Assembly: GCF_004354985.1 (NCBI RefSeq)
Contig: NZ_SMSK01000004.1
Coordinates: 62,001 to 126,000 of the forward strand
Reading direction: 5' to 3'
Length of the DNA stretch: 64,000 bases
From: Segetibacter sp. 3557_3
GTDB lineage: Bacteria > Bacteroidota > Bacteroidia > Chitinophagales > Chitinophagaceae
The position numbers were made by a program, and so were the translations under genes. The notes beneath the pieces are model-generated. The model was not told the DNA's origin, ran no database searches, and worked only from the letters and a program-made list of their open reading frames with translations. Below are positions 24,106 through 32,723 of this stretch, piece by piece (position 1 is the first letter of the stretch; each line of letters starts with the position of its first letter).

Positions 24106-24747
24106 TTATTTGCTAAACGCCAAACCATTCTCCTCTAAGGCGGCCTTTAACGTAGGCAGCGATGCCGGTCCCATTCCATGTAGTTTTAAGATGTCCCTTT
24201 CTTTAAAGGTTGCAAGTTTTTTAACGTTGTTGATGCCGTTGTTTTCAAGTGCACGCCGGGCGGGGGCGGAGAGCAACGACAAGAATCCATTTTCGGGTTT
24301 ACGTTCTGCTTCACAAACCGGGCAGGTATTGCAGTCACTTGACTTGTAGTATTTGTGTCCGTTTTTACAAGTCCGTAAACTCTTCTTTTTAGCCTCTTTT
24401 TCGAGGTTTTCTTTCACCCTGAATCTGACAATCCTGGTGATCAGCTCCAGCGGAAGCTCCTCACTTAAGGGAAATTGTACCGTGCCTTTTGCGCCACGAT
24501 ATTTGGATAGATCGTCCTTGAAGTAATTTATACCGGATGGGGTCGGGTAGAAGCCGATGTGATGTTGATAAGCGGCGTAATGTACAAGGTTGCCTTTTAA
24601 AACAAAAGTGGGTATACCGTAATTGATAATTTCTTCGGCCCCTGGTGCGGCCCCGCGGATGGTCGTCCTGACCTGTTCTAACTTGCGTTGGGTTAGTTCG
24701 GGGAACCCGGAGATATATGAATCTACATCGCTTGCTGTTTGTTTCAT
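24106..24747 (-). CDS. DUF1801 protein with zinc-ribbon and helix-hairpin-helix tail
   Basis: A 213-residue protein in three parts. Residues 1-118 are a DUF1801 (YdhG-like) domain: YISGFPELTQRKLEQVRTTI, INYGIPTFVLKGNLVHYAAY, FYPTPSGI. Residues about 124-150 hold CKNGH, CNTC and PVCE, a likely zinc ribbon. The C-terminal 60 residues (LSAPARRALENNGI to HGMGPASLPTLKAAL) match the helix-hairpin-helix of the RNA polymerase alpha C-terminal domain. DUF1801 function is unknown; the tail suggests nucleic-acid contact. ATG 24747 starts the domain. Confidence 0.88.
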   Translation of the reverse strand: MKQTASDVDSYISGFPELTQRKLEQVRTTIRGAAPGAEEIINYGIPTFVLKGNLVHYAAYQHHIGFYPTPSGINYFKDDLSKYRGAKGTVQFPLSEELPLELITRIVRFRVKENLEKEAKKKSLRTCKNGHKYYKSSDCNTCPVCEAERKPENGFLSLLSAPARRALENNGINNVKKLATFKERDILKLHGMGPASLPTLKAALEENGLAFSK

Positions 24748-25041
24748 AGCTGATTTTTTATAATTGCTATCAAGTGAACTGGAGAAAACTGCTGCACACA
24801 AACACCCCCGATCGTGTACAATCCAACGGCACTAAAGCCCTAGAATGTAACGATCCAGGTCAATGCATTGGCAGCATTTTTCCCCTTTCAAATGTCGAAA
24901 CAAATTTTTGAACTAGGTATCTCCGGCAACCTATTTGCCGCAAAGCACCGCCTATTTGACGTTAACACCCCTGTGTTCAGTTGTGGTCAAATACACATCC
25001 TGGCGCTAGTCTGCTGATAAGGGAAGCACGTCTGTTGGCTT

Positions 25042-27177
25042 CTACACTTTACGAATGAGCTTATCTGGTGTGATCGGAAGATCCCTTACCCGAATACCGG
25101 TTGCATTGTAGATGGCATTGGCTACTGCTGCGGCTACGCCAACAATTGAAACCTCACCAATACCTTTAACCCCCAGCTTATTGGTGATTGGGTCATCTTC
25201 ATCAATGAATATTGTGTCAAGGGTTCCGATGTCGAGGTTTGCAGGTATATGGTAGTCGGCAAACGAGCGTGTTACGAAGTTGCCATACCTTGGATCTACC
25301 ACCGACTCTTCGGTTAGCGCCATACCTATTCCCCAAATGTTTCCACCTATAATCTGTGACCTTGCGGTTTTCGGGTTCAATATTTTTCCTGCACCTGTGA
25401 CCGCAAGAAACCGGTGAACCTTTACCATCCCGGTAGCAGCGTTCACCCAAACCTCAGCAAAGTTTGCGTTGAAACTGTGACAGGAGTAATTGTCGGCTTC
25501 CGGTGAAGGTTTTGCATCTACCCGGGTCTGGAATTCCTTTAGGTTTTCGGATGCCATCAGCGCTGACGCCATTGGTCGAACCGGGAACTGCTTACCGGAC
25601 TTTAATATAAGCTCATCTGTGATTTTTATACAGGCATCATTTACGGCATTTGCAAAACTTGCTGCTCCAACTGAGCCAACTGAACCTGCGGCCGGCGGTA
25701 ATGCGGAGTCGCCAATACGAACATCGATATTGCTCACCGGTATGCCTAAACCATCTGCAGCTGTTTGGGCTATAATGGTATGTGTGCCCGTGCCAAGGTC
25801 GGATGCGGCGAGCTCAATGGTTGCCTTAATATCCTTGCCTGTTCGGTTTAGCCGTATCATGGCAGATGAGTCGCGTTGTCGGGCCGGATAAGTTCCGGCA
25901 GCAACCCCATAGCCCACCATATAGTCTCCATGTTGGTTTGTCCCCGGTTCCATTTTTCGCTTTTCCCAACCGAAAGCTTTTGCTCCCGCCTGCAGGCATT
26001 GAACAGTGGTTCTCGACGAAAAAGGCTTGCCGTTTAAGGGATCTCTAGCGGGTTCATTTTTTATCCTGAATTCAATCGGGTCTAACTTCAACTGGTGCGC
26101 CAGTTCGTCCATCGCAGATTCAAGTGCAAAGCTGCCGGTAGCTTTGCCGGGCCCCCGGGTATAAGTCGGCAAAATCAGGTTCATTGGTACAACCTTGTAG
26201 GCGATTTTCGCATTGGGCACTTCGTACATCACTTTCGAACAGTCGCCACAAGGCTCAACAAATTCGCCATTCATTGCACAATGCGTAGTGGTCTCGTGCG
26301 CAAGAACCGTCAGTTTGCCCTCCTTTGTTGCAGCAAGTCGTATACGCTGCAAATTGCGTTGCCTTAATCCTGCCGAATTCACCATTTGTTGCCGGGTCAA
26401 TGCAAGCTTCACCGGCCGGTTCACCATCTTAGCCGCAATGGCGGTGAGCACCAGGTTTGCCCATTGTCCGCCTTTTGAACCAAATCCACCACCGATATGA
26501 GGGGTTACGATACGAACATTTGCAGCAGGTATGTTCAACGTATTTGCAGCTGAAGACTGGGCCCCATTTACAATTTGGGAGCCGTTGTATAAAGTTAGTT
26601 TTTCACCTTCCCATACCGCAATGGTTGAATGTGGCTCCATGGGATGGTGGTGTTCTATCGGCGTTTCATAAACTACATCCAGCTTAAATTCGGCACTGCT
26701 AAAAGCGGTGTCTACATCGCCCCTTACAATATCAGCTTTGTCTTTATCTTTTGGCGTGCTTGCTTCCTTTTCGAGTTTTTCAAAATCGGTTCTTGGCGTT
26801 TGTTTGCTGTACTCCACTTTCACGAGCCGGCTTGCATATCTGGCCTGCTCAAACGTTTCTGCTACGACTACGCCAATATGTTGCCCATGGAAATGAATTT
26901 TGGTTTCCTGGAGTAAGCCGCCACCGCGAAGGCCGCCATTTGGATTGAGCTTCGGCGCATTTTGATGGGTGATCACCGAAAGCACCCCTGGTGCTTTCTC
27001 TGCTTCTATGGTGTCAATTGCCAGGATTTCACCAGCGGCAACCGTGCTTTTAAAGATCACCGCATGCGCGAGATTTTTCACCGGGTAGTCGGTTGCATAC
27101 CGGGCCGCACCGGTGACTTTCAGGAAGCCATCTACCCGGTTGATTCCCTGGCCAACTGTTTTGATAGGTTCACTCAT
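25042..27177 (-). CDS. Aldehyde oxidoreductase, molybdenum-binding subunit (PaoC-like)
   Basis: A 711-residue large subunit of the xanthine oxidase family, of the short PaoC/YagR type. It has the molybdopterin-binding GGGFGSKGG, the central RQMVNSAGLRQRNLQ region and, near the end, GVKGIGEVSIVGVAAAVANA with the glutamate that acts as the catalytic base. Together with the FAD and 2Fe-2S subunits just upstream it should oxidise aldehydes to acids using a molybdenum-cytosine-dinucleotide cofactor, probably in the periplasm. It is the last gene of the three, 65 bases after the FAD subunit. No PaoD/XdhC cofactor-insertion gene is in view. Confidence 0.93.
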   Translation of the reverse strand: MSEPIKTVGQGINRVDGFLKVTGAARYATDYPVKNLAHAVIFKSTVAAGEILAIDTIEAEKAPGVLSVITHQNAPKLNPNGGLRGGGLLQETKIHFHGQHIGVVVAETFEQARYASRLVKVEYSKQTPRTDFEKLEKEASTPKDKDKADIVRGDVDTAFSSAEFKLDVVYETPIEHHHPMEPHSTIAVWEGEKLTLYNGSQIVNGAQSSAANTLNIPAANVRIVTPHIGGGFGSKGGQWANLVLTAIAAKMVNRPVKLALTRQQMVNSAGLRQRNLQRIRLAATKEGKLTVLAHETTTHCAMNGEFVEPCGDCSKVMYEVPNAKIAYKVVPMNLILPTYTRGPGKATGSFALESAMDELAHQLKLDPIEFRIKNEPARDPLNGKPFSSRTTVQCLQAGAKAFGWEKRKMEPGTNQHGDYMVGYGVAAGTYPARQRDSSAMIRLNRTGKDIKATIELAASDLGTGTHTIIAQTAADGLGIPVSNIDVRIGDSALPPAAGSVGSVGAASFANAVNDACIKITDELILKSGKQFPVRPMASALMASENLKEFQTRVDAKPSPEADNYSCHSFNANFAEVWVNAATGMVKVHRFLAVTGAGKILNPKTARSQIIGGNIWGIGMALTEESVVDPRYGNFVTRSFADYHIPANLDIGTLDTIFIDEDDPITNKLGVKGIGEVSIVGVAAAVANAIYNATGIRVRDLPITPDKLIRKV

Positions 27178-27242
27178 GTTTATGGTTAAACTGATTGAAT
27201 AATGGTGATGCCAATTGGCAGATCAATAACTTGCTGATTACC

Positions 27243-28265
27243 TCAGGCAGGTAATTCCTCATGTTTTCCGCCTTTCATTGCCTGCGATAATGCGCGGACG
27301 ATTGCCCGGGTTCCGAGTTCTACTTTGAAATCGTTATGCTCAAGTGTCATTGCATTTTTCATCTCCATTTCAGCAGCCCGCCGGAAGTTCTCAACAGTCG
27401 CCGGTTTACCCGCCAGGAAGTTTTCTGCTTCTTTTGCACGCCAGGGTTTATGAGCAACCCCGCCCAATGCAATCCGAGCCGTCAGGATGTTGCTGCCGTT
27501 CATTTCAAGAGCCGCGCCTACTGACACGAGTGCAAAAGCGTAGCTTGCCCTGTCACGAACTTTGAGATAGTAGGACCTATCCGCAAAATTGTTCCTTGGG
27601 ATGTGAATGGAGGTAATTAATTCACCCGGATTCAGGGTGTTATCTTTTTCGGGATTGTCGCCTGGCAAACGGTGATAATCTTCAAAGGGAATGCTCCGTT
27701 GCTGCCCGTTTGGCCCTTGTACGTTCACTATCGCGTCGAGTGCCACGAGTGCAATACACATATCAGATGGGTGCACAGCAACGCACTTTTCACTCCAGCC
27801 AAAAATGGCGTGCATCCGGTTGATCCCTTTTAACGCCCCACATCCGCTTCCGGGTTCGCGCTTATTGCAAGGCATGGATACCTCATAAAAATATGGGCAA
27901 CGGGTACGTTGGTTCAGGTTGCCACCATTCGTAGCCATATTGCGTATTTGGGCTGAAGCACCGGCAAGAATTGCCTGTGACAGCAGGGGATAGGCCTGGC
28001 GAATGAGCGGATGGTTGGCTGTTTCGGTGTTTTTCCCCAGGGCGCCAATAGATATTCCACCTTTGTTTGCACCAGTGGTGATGGGCTGAACGGCTGCCAA
28101 TTTTAACCTGCTGATATCTACCAACTCATCCGGACGCTCAACATCTTCTTTCATCAGGTCCAGGATGTTGGTGCCACCAGCAAGATAACGCGCATTGTCG
28201 TTGGTGGCAAGCCGGTTGGTGGCCGATTTTATGTCGTTTATAGTCGAATATTTAAACGGTCTCAT
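27243..28265 (-). CDS. Aldehyde oxidoreductase, FAD subunit (PaoB-like)
   Basis: A 340-residue medium subunit. The FAD-binding motif YLAGGTNILDLM and the RNMATNGGNLNQRTRC loop are clear. Cys123, Cys133, Cys142 and Cys161 lie in an insertion absent from ordinary xanthine dehydrogenases; the same feature carries an extra 4Fe-4S cluster in E. coli PaoB. The subunit passes electrons from the iron-sulfur subunit to FAD. It sits 17 bases downstream of the small subunit, so the genes form an operon. Confidence 0.93.
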   Translation of the reverse strand: MRPFKYSTINDIKSATNRLATNDNARYLAGGTNILDLMKEDVERPDELVDISRLKLAAVQPITTGANKGGISIGALGKNTETANHPLIRQAYPLLSQAILAGASAQIRNMATNGGNLNQRTRCPYFYEVSMPCNKREPGSGCGALKGINRMHAIFGWSEKCVAVHPSDMCIALVALDAIVNVQGPNGQQRSIPFEDYHRLPGDNPEKDNTLNPGELITSIHIPRNNFADRSYYLKVRDRASYAFALVSVGAALEMNGSNILTARIALGGVAHKPWRAKEAENFLAGKPATVENFRRAAEMEMKNAMTLEHNDFKVELGTRAIVRALSQAMKGGKHEELPA

Positions 28266-28282
28266 AATTGGTTACAGTTTGT

Positions 28283-29104
28283 TTAGGCACCCGTACTTCT
28301 TGCTTTTTCGTTGTCGTCTGCCGCAAACTGCCATGCAATTGCGGTGTTCTTTCCCGTATGAACTTCCCGGATAGCAGCAACAATGTTTGGATATGCGCCA
28401 CAGCGGCAAAGGTTTCCCGACATCCGTTCCCTGATTTCTTCATCGGACAGTTTTAACGAGGTGGATTTTTTTCTAACGTCAGCAGTCACATAGCTGATTT
28501 CACCAGCTGCAGCTTCACCCATCAAAGCAACGGCGGAACATATTTGCCCCGGGGTACAAAAACCACATTGAAAGCCGTCATGTTTTACAAAAGCTGCCTG
28601 CATCGGGTGCAGTTTTCCATCTTTGGCAAGCCCCTCAATTGTAGTAACTGTTTTGCTTTCGCAGCTGGCTGCAAGCGTCAGGCATGATAGAACCCGTTTG
28701 CCGTCGACGATTACGGTACATGCGCCACACTGTCCATGATCACACCCCTTTTTAGTGCCGGTGAGTTCTAGGCGCTCACGCAACGTATCCAGCAAGGTCA
28801 TGCGCGAGTCAACATTAAGCGATCTGGATGCCCCGTTTACCTTGAACCCGACGCGTACTGAGTTCTCCATACTGGAAGCAGGAAGATCACTAATCAGGGG
28901 CTCGTATACAGGGTTGGCAAATAGTTCCTGCGGCCCGATAAGTTGGGTAAAGAGAATTGCTGCTCCTGCCGCCGACATTTGCTTCAGGAATAGCCTGCGC
29001 TGTGCGCCATAGCCTGCAATCTCATCATTGCTTTCAGACAAAAGTTCGTCTAAAAGCTGCTTTTCATCATTGGAAAGTGAGTCATTTTCCAGGTTTTCTT
29101 GCAT
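28283..29104 (-). CDS. Aldehyde oxidoreductase, 2Fe-2S subunit with Tat signal (PaoA-like)
   Basis: A 273-residue small subunit. It begins with about 30 acidic residues and then AQRRLFLKQMSAAGAAIL, a twin-arginine (Tat) signal with Arg36-Arg37. Two 2Fe-2S clusters follow: the plant-ferredoxin type (GCDHGQCGACTVIVDG, then LSC) and the alpha-helical type (CGFCTPGQIC, CRCGAYPNI). The Tat signal places the whole complex outside the cytoplasm, as in PaoABC, since the subunits are exported folded. It is the first gene of the operon. The acidic leader before the Tat motif is longer than in E. coli. Confidence 0.93.
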   Translation of the reverse strand: MQENLENDSLSNDEKQLLDELLSESNDEIAGYGAQRRLFLKQMSAAGAAILFTQLIGPQELFANPVYEPLISDLPASSMENSVRVGFKVNGASRSLNVDSRMTLLDTLRERLELTGTKKGCDHGQCGACTVIVDGKRVLSCLTLAASCESKTVTTIEGLAKDGKLHPMQAAFVKHDGFQCGFCTPGQICSAVALMGEAAAGEISYVTADVRKKSTSLKLSDEEIRERMSGNLCRCGAYPNIVAAIREVHTGKNTAIAWQFAADDNEKARSTGA

Positions 29105-29339
29105 ACGAAATAGGTATTCTGCAAAGCAGGGTGAACGTTTGAGGATAGTATTGTTGATGGTGAGCCGGGCAAATAAAACTACAAAAAATCAAGCCGAAAG
29201 TTCGCGGCCCTGGCAACAGCTGATGCCTGCGCCATTTGTTTCTTATTTGCGAACCATTGCTTCGGACCATGTATAACAACGATGACGTCCGGTGAGCTTA
29301 AAGGTGCTGGTATTAATGCTCCTGAAAACAGGGGCTTAA

Positions 29340-29885
29340 CTAAGACTTACGTTCCGTTAGTGGCCCATTTGCAGGGTTTAAACGCGCATATATTTCAAGG
29401 CTGATGAAGCGGTCTCCTTTTAGCTCGCAATCAATCATGGTGCCCTCTAAATTAAACCCCTGTTTTGTTAGTGCTTTTTTACTGTTTCCATTTCCGACCT
29501 CAACAAAGGCTTCGAGCCTGTGCAAATCCAGTTCGTTAAAGCCATATCTGATAATCTCCGGCAATGCTTCGCTGATGATTCCTTGATGCCAGTACTGAGG
29601 AAGCAACCAGAATCCCAACTCGGCTTTTTTATGTTGCCGGTTCAGGTTGTTCAGTCCGCATGCGCCATAAAATTTTGCTTCATTGCTTGAGCAAATTGCA
29701 AACCATTTACCGGTATGCTGGCTTTCAAGATCGTCATAAAACTTCATCTGGTCCCTGGCGCTTTCCATGCTGTCGTAACTCACCCCATAATACCTGATTA
29801 CTTCCGGGTGGGACAGTCCTTTGTAAACGCTTTCAAGATCTTCCGGGATAACCGAACGCAATACCAATCGTTCTGTGACAAACAT
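29340..29885 (-). CDS. GNAT-family N-acetyltransferase (RimJ/RimL-like)
   Basis: A 181-residue acetyltransferase of the RimJ/RimL subgroup: VTERLVLRSVIPEDLESVYK at the start, AELGFWLLPQYWHQGIISEAL as the acetyl-CoA-binding region (motif A), and NSKKALTKQGFNLEGTM at the end. Such proteins acetylate ribosomal proteins, small amines or antibiotics; the substrate here is unknown. A second start seven codons upstream (29906) is possible. It is a single gene next to a convergent terminator-bearing gene. Confidence 0.9.
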   Translation of the reverse strand: MFVTERLVLRSVIPEDLESVYKGLSHPEVIRYYGVSYDSMESARDQMKFYDDLESQHTGKWFAICSSNEAKFYGACGLNNLNRQHKKAELGFWLLPQYWHQGIISEALPEIIRYGFNELDLHRLEAFVEVGNGNSKKALTKQGFNLEGTMIDCELKGDRFISLEIYARLNPANGPLTERKS

Positions 29886-29950
29886 AGTTTTATACACAAC
29901 AAACATTTGTCAGGTAAAATACGCCTGAACCCTATAAACAGGAAATATCA

Positions 29951-29981
29951 TCAAAACAAAAGGGCCCACCTTAGTGAGCCC
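29951..29981 (-). terminator. Rho-independent terminator of the PRC-barrel gene
   Basis: GGGCTCAC and GTGGGCCC form an 8-bp stem (one G-T pair) around a TAAG loop on the minus strand, followed by TTTTGTTTTG. It lies 25 bases after the stop of the upstream gene. Confidence 0.88.
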
Positions 29982-30006
29982 CCTGGTTTGTTAAGATTGC
30001 AAAACC

Positions 30007-30918
30007 CTACAAGCGGTTATCACGAGTAGTATCTTCGCCATCTGTTTTCTCAATATCCACTTCGGTATTTCTTACCGTGTCGGTAATGGTTTTTTCACGC
30101 TCGGTTACTTCTTTGTCCAGGCTTACCTCCTCGACAACCCGGGCTTCTTTTTCCACAACCGGAACTTCGCTTCTTTCCGTTAACTCAATTGACTCTTCCT
30201 TGATATCTGCACTATTTGCCGGACGGTCAACGGGGGTTGTAACTACCCTGACTTTCTCTTCCCGAAGTTGAACATCTTCCTGTACCTGGTCTTCGACAAT
30301 ACGTGATCTTAGGCGAACACGGCCGGTTTCTACTTCACGTTTGCCAACCTGTAGTTCTTCCTGGATCACAGGGATTGTTTGGCTGCTTTCACCGGAACCT
30401 GTACGGTTTTTCAGCAGGTTGTCTTCGTTAAAATGATCGTGGTCGTAGAAGGTTTCATGACTATGGCTTTCAGATCTGTCGTCGTTTCCACCATGTGTAA
30501 GTCCTGCCCCGGCTAAGGCGGCACCGCCGACACCTGCAAATACGTTACGAATATTGTGTTCGTTATCTGCAGTCAGGTTGTCCTCATCATATTCAGGTAA
30601 AGATTGCAACTGCGCAATTGTTACACCTGGTAAAACTACATCATCATCTTTCTCATGTAACCTGGCAATTCCAATTGGAACGAGGACCTTGCGATCAGTG
30701 TCTTTATCGATGTCGAAATCATTATCCTTGAAGTTCATAATGATATATCGCACCTTACGTGAACTTTCATCAAATAGTAGTTCCTTTACTTTGCCTATAT
30801 TCTTGCCACTCTCATCTCTTACTTCCCATCCCCTGATGTCTGGTTCTCCGTCTACAATCTCGTAATTGCTTCCGCTTAGTTCGCGGAGGTTCCTGTTTGC
30901 ACTATTTTCTGTTGACAT
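30007..30918 (-). CDS. PRC-barrel and DUF2382 stress protein
   Basis: A 303-residue, highly charged protein. Residues 15-110 form a PRC-barrel domain (IRGWEVRDESGKNIGKVKEL, YIIMNFKDN, LVPIGIARL). Residues about 180-300 form a DUF2382/YsnF-like domain (IPVIQEELQVGKREVETGRV, RSRIVEDQVQEDVQLREEKV) with repeated beta segments. Such fusions occur near desiccation and general stress genes. The function is not established. It lies 62 bases after an OmpA-like gene on the same strand, so co-transcription is plausible. Confidence 0.92.
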   Translation of the reverse strand: MSTENSANRNLRELSGSNYEIVDGEPDIRGWEVRDESGKNIGKVKELLFDESSRKVRYIIMNFKDNDFDIDKDTDRKVLVPIGIARLHEKDDDVVLPGVTIAQLQSLPEYDEDNLTADNEHNIRNVFAGVGGAALAGAGLTHGGNDDRSESHSHETFYDHDHFNEDNLLKNRTGSGESSQTIPVIQEELQVGKREVETGRVRLRSRIVEDQVQEDVQLREEKVRVVTTPVDRPANSADIKEESIELTERSEVPVVEKEARVVEEVSLDKEVTEREKTITDTVRNTEVDIEKTDGEDTTRDNRL

Positions 30919-30980
30919 AATTGTTGATTTTAAAAGGGCTTACACCCTGGTTAAAAATATTGCTGGTTTACAGTGGTTGA

Positions 30981-31622
30981 TTATTGATTTCCACCGTTGT
31001 TTCCACGGGCTACGATTTCAACCCGGCGATTTTGCTGGCGACCTTCGCTTGTGGCATTTGATGCTACGGGGCGAGCTTCACCTACTGGTTCTAAACTGAT
31101 GTTGTCTTTAGTAATTTCCCCATTTGAACTCAGCCACTCGCTTACAGCACGGGCACGTTGTTCAGACAGCTCTTTGTTATAACCGGCGCTTCCCACTGCA
31201 TCGGTATAGCCGTAAATTCTTAATTGTGATCCTTTGTAACGTTGGTTGATTGAACCGGTAATCTGACGCAGATTTTGTTCAGCATCTTTCCGGATGGTTG
31301 CCTTACCCTCATCAAAAAGGATGTTTTCGCCAAGACCATAAATGCTATAACGGTCATTTCCACGAACGCTGATGTTTTTATCCGTTATTTCAGGATAAGT
31401 AGCTTCGGGAGCGTTAAAGTCAACATCACCCCATGTATTTGTAGCATTGGCTCCGTTATCGGGAGTTGTTGTAGCTGCTACTGTACTGTCGCCTGTTGCA
31501 GCAGCATTGTTGTCGTTATTGCATCCCCGTAATAGGAAGAAAAGGAGTGCGAGAACACCCAGGATTAATAGTATCCAGGGTAAAATTGATTTCTTTTTTG
31601 GTTGTACATGTAAATCCGCCAT
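30981..31622 (-). CDS. OmpA-family peptidoglycan-binding membrane protein
   Basis: A 213-residue protein with one transmembrane segment near the start (ILPWILLILGVLALLFFLL, residues 13-31), a low-complexity linker and a C-terminal OmpA-like domain (about 95-205). The OmpA domain has IYGYTDAVGSAGYNKELSEQ and the RRVEI end. It should anchor to peptidoglycan while the single helix sits in the membrane. The N-terminus is not a cleavable signal. The close PRC-barrel gene downstream suggests a shared envelope-stress role. Confidence 0.92.
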   Translation of the reverse strand: MADLHVQPKKKSILPWILLILGVLALLFFLLRGCNNDNNAAATGDSTVAATTTPDNGANATNTWGDVDFNAPEATYPEITDKNISVRGNDRYSIYGLGENILFDEGKATIRKDAEQNLRQITGSINQRYKGSQLRIYGYTDAVGSAGYNKELSEQRARAVSEWLSSNGEITKDNISLEPVGEARPVASNATSEGRQQNRRVEIVARGNNGGNQ

Positions 31623-31917
31623 TGCATAAAATTTTAAATTAAAAGAATAGCTTATTCAATGTTTGTGCCTCAACGGTTCTCTCCTGTAATTGGGAAACAG
31701 CCATATGATGTTAACATAGTTGTGATTACAAAATTCCCTACTTCCATGTAGTTGCGGGAATAAAACTGCCGGATACCACATTTCCCGTCGTTAGCCGCCG
31801 GCGTTATCAACCTGCTAAAAGTTATTGCCTCCGCTTTTTGGGCGTAAAAAAAGGCGCTGTGCTGAAACAGTAGGTATGGGTTGTGGTTACAACATCGTAA
31901 GTCGGAACATGCGCATG

Positions 31918-32433
31918 CTAACCTTGAGCGGATCTTGCATATATGGATAATTCTTCCCCGGGAACCTTGCCAGCATGTCGGCTTTCGAAGTGCATCCCAA
32001 GTTTTTCAATAAGATTGATTGAACGTCGATTTGCAGGGAGCGTTATAGCAAATAGCTTGTTGTGCCGAAGTGTGGTGAAACCATACGCCAATACTTTTGT
32101 GGCTATTTCGTATGCATAGCCGTAGCCCTGAGATTGTGGGAGAAAAGCAAAGCCAATATCAGGACCGTCGAGGTAATCTCTTTGCAATAAGCCGCACATG
32201 CCCAAAGGCTCGCCAGTTGATTTTAGTTGAACTAAACACAGGCCCAATTCGTTTTTCTTGTAGCTCGTGAGCGGCCCCTTATCCAGGTATGCTAACGCAT
32301 CTTGCCGGGTGCTGATATTTCGATCCCCTATGTATTTAAGCCAGCCAGGAGAATTCAGCAATACGATAATAAAATCCGCGTCAGCAGCGGTAAATTGGCG
32401 TAAACACAGTCGTTCGCTTTCGATTATTACCAT
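31918..32433 (-). CDS. GNAT-family N-acetyltransferase
   Basis: A 171-residue RimJ/RimL-type acetyltransferase: IESERLCLRQFTAADADFII, then GPDIGFAFLPQSQGYGYAYEI as the acetyl-CoA site, and NRRSINLIEKLGMHFESR at the end. It is not closely related in sequence to the acetyltransferase at 29.3-29.9 kb beyond the family pattern. The substrate is unknown. It is divergent from the symporter gene downstream. Confidence 0.9.
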   Translation of the reverse strand: MVIIESERLCLRQFTAADADFIIVLLNSPGWLKYIGDRNISTRQDALAYLDKGPLTSYKKNELGLCLVQLKSTGEPLGMCGLLQRDYLDGPDIGFAFLPQSQGYGYAYEIATKVLAYGFTTLRHNKLFAITLPANRRSINLIEKLGMHFESRHAGKVPGEELSIYARSAQG

Positions 32434-32657
32434 TGGAGCTGATTATTTTAGTTTCTATGTATCTACAAAAGTGTTTGGATTATACCTCTAATATTATAAC
32501 TAAACCTCAACCTGTCAACATTGTATACTTTTCAGGCATTGTTCCTTACAAGCTAATGGCTTTGCACCAAAATTAAAACCTGAGAACGCCGAAATGTTCT
32601 TGCAGTGCTTGATTGTTATTGGTAATTGAGCACATTGCTTTACGTTAGCAAAATTTA

Positions 32658-32680
32658 TTGCACATTTTAAAGTTGTGCAA
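32658..32680. promoter_or_regulatory. Dyad upstream of the dicarboxylate symporter
   Basis: TTGCACA and TGTGCAA are perfect 7-base inverted arms with a 9-base spacer, 43 bases before the symporter start. The shape suits a dimeric transcription factor. No regulator is next to it, so this is a weak call. Confidence 0.35.
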
Positions 32681-32723
32681 ATCGTCGGGTAAGGGAACAG
32701 TCGATATATAATAATGCAATAAG

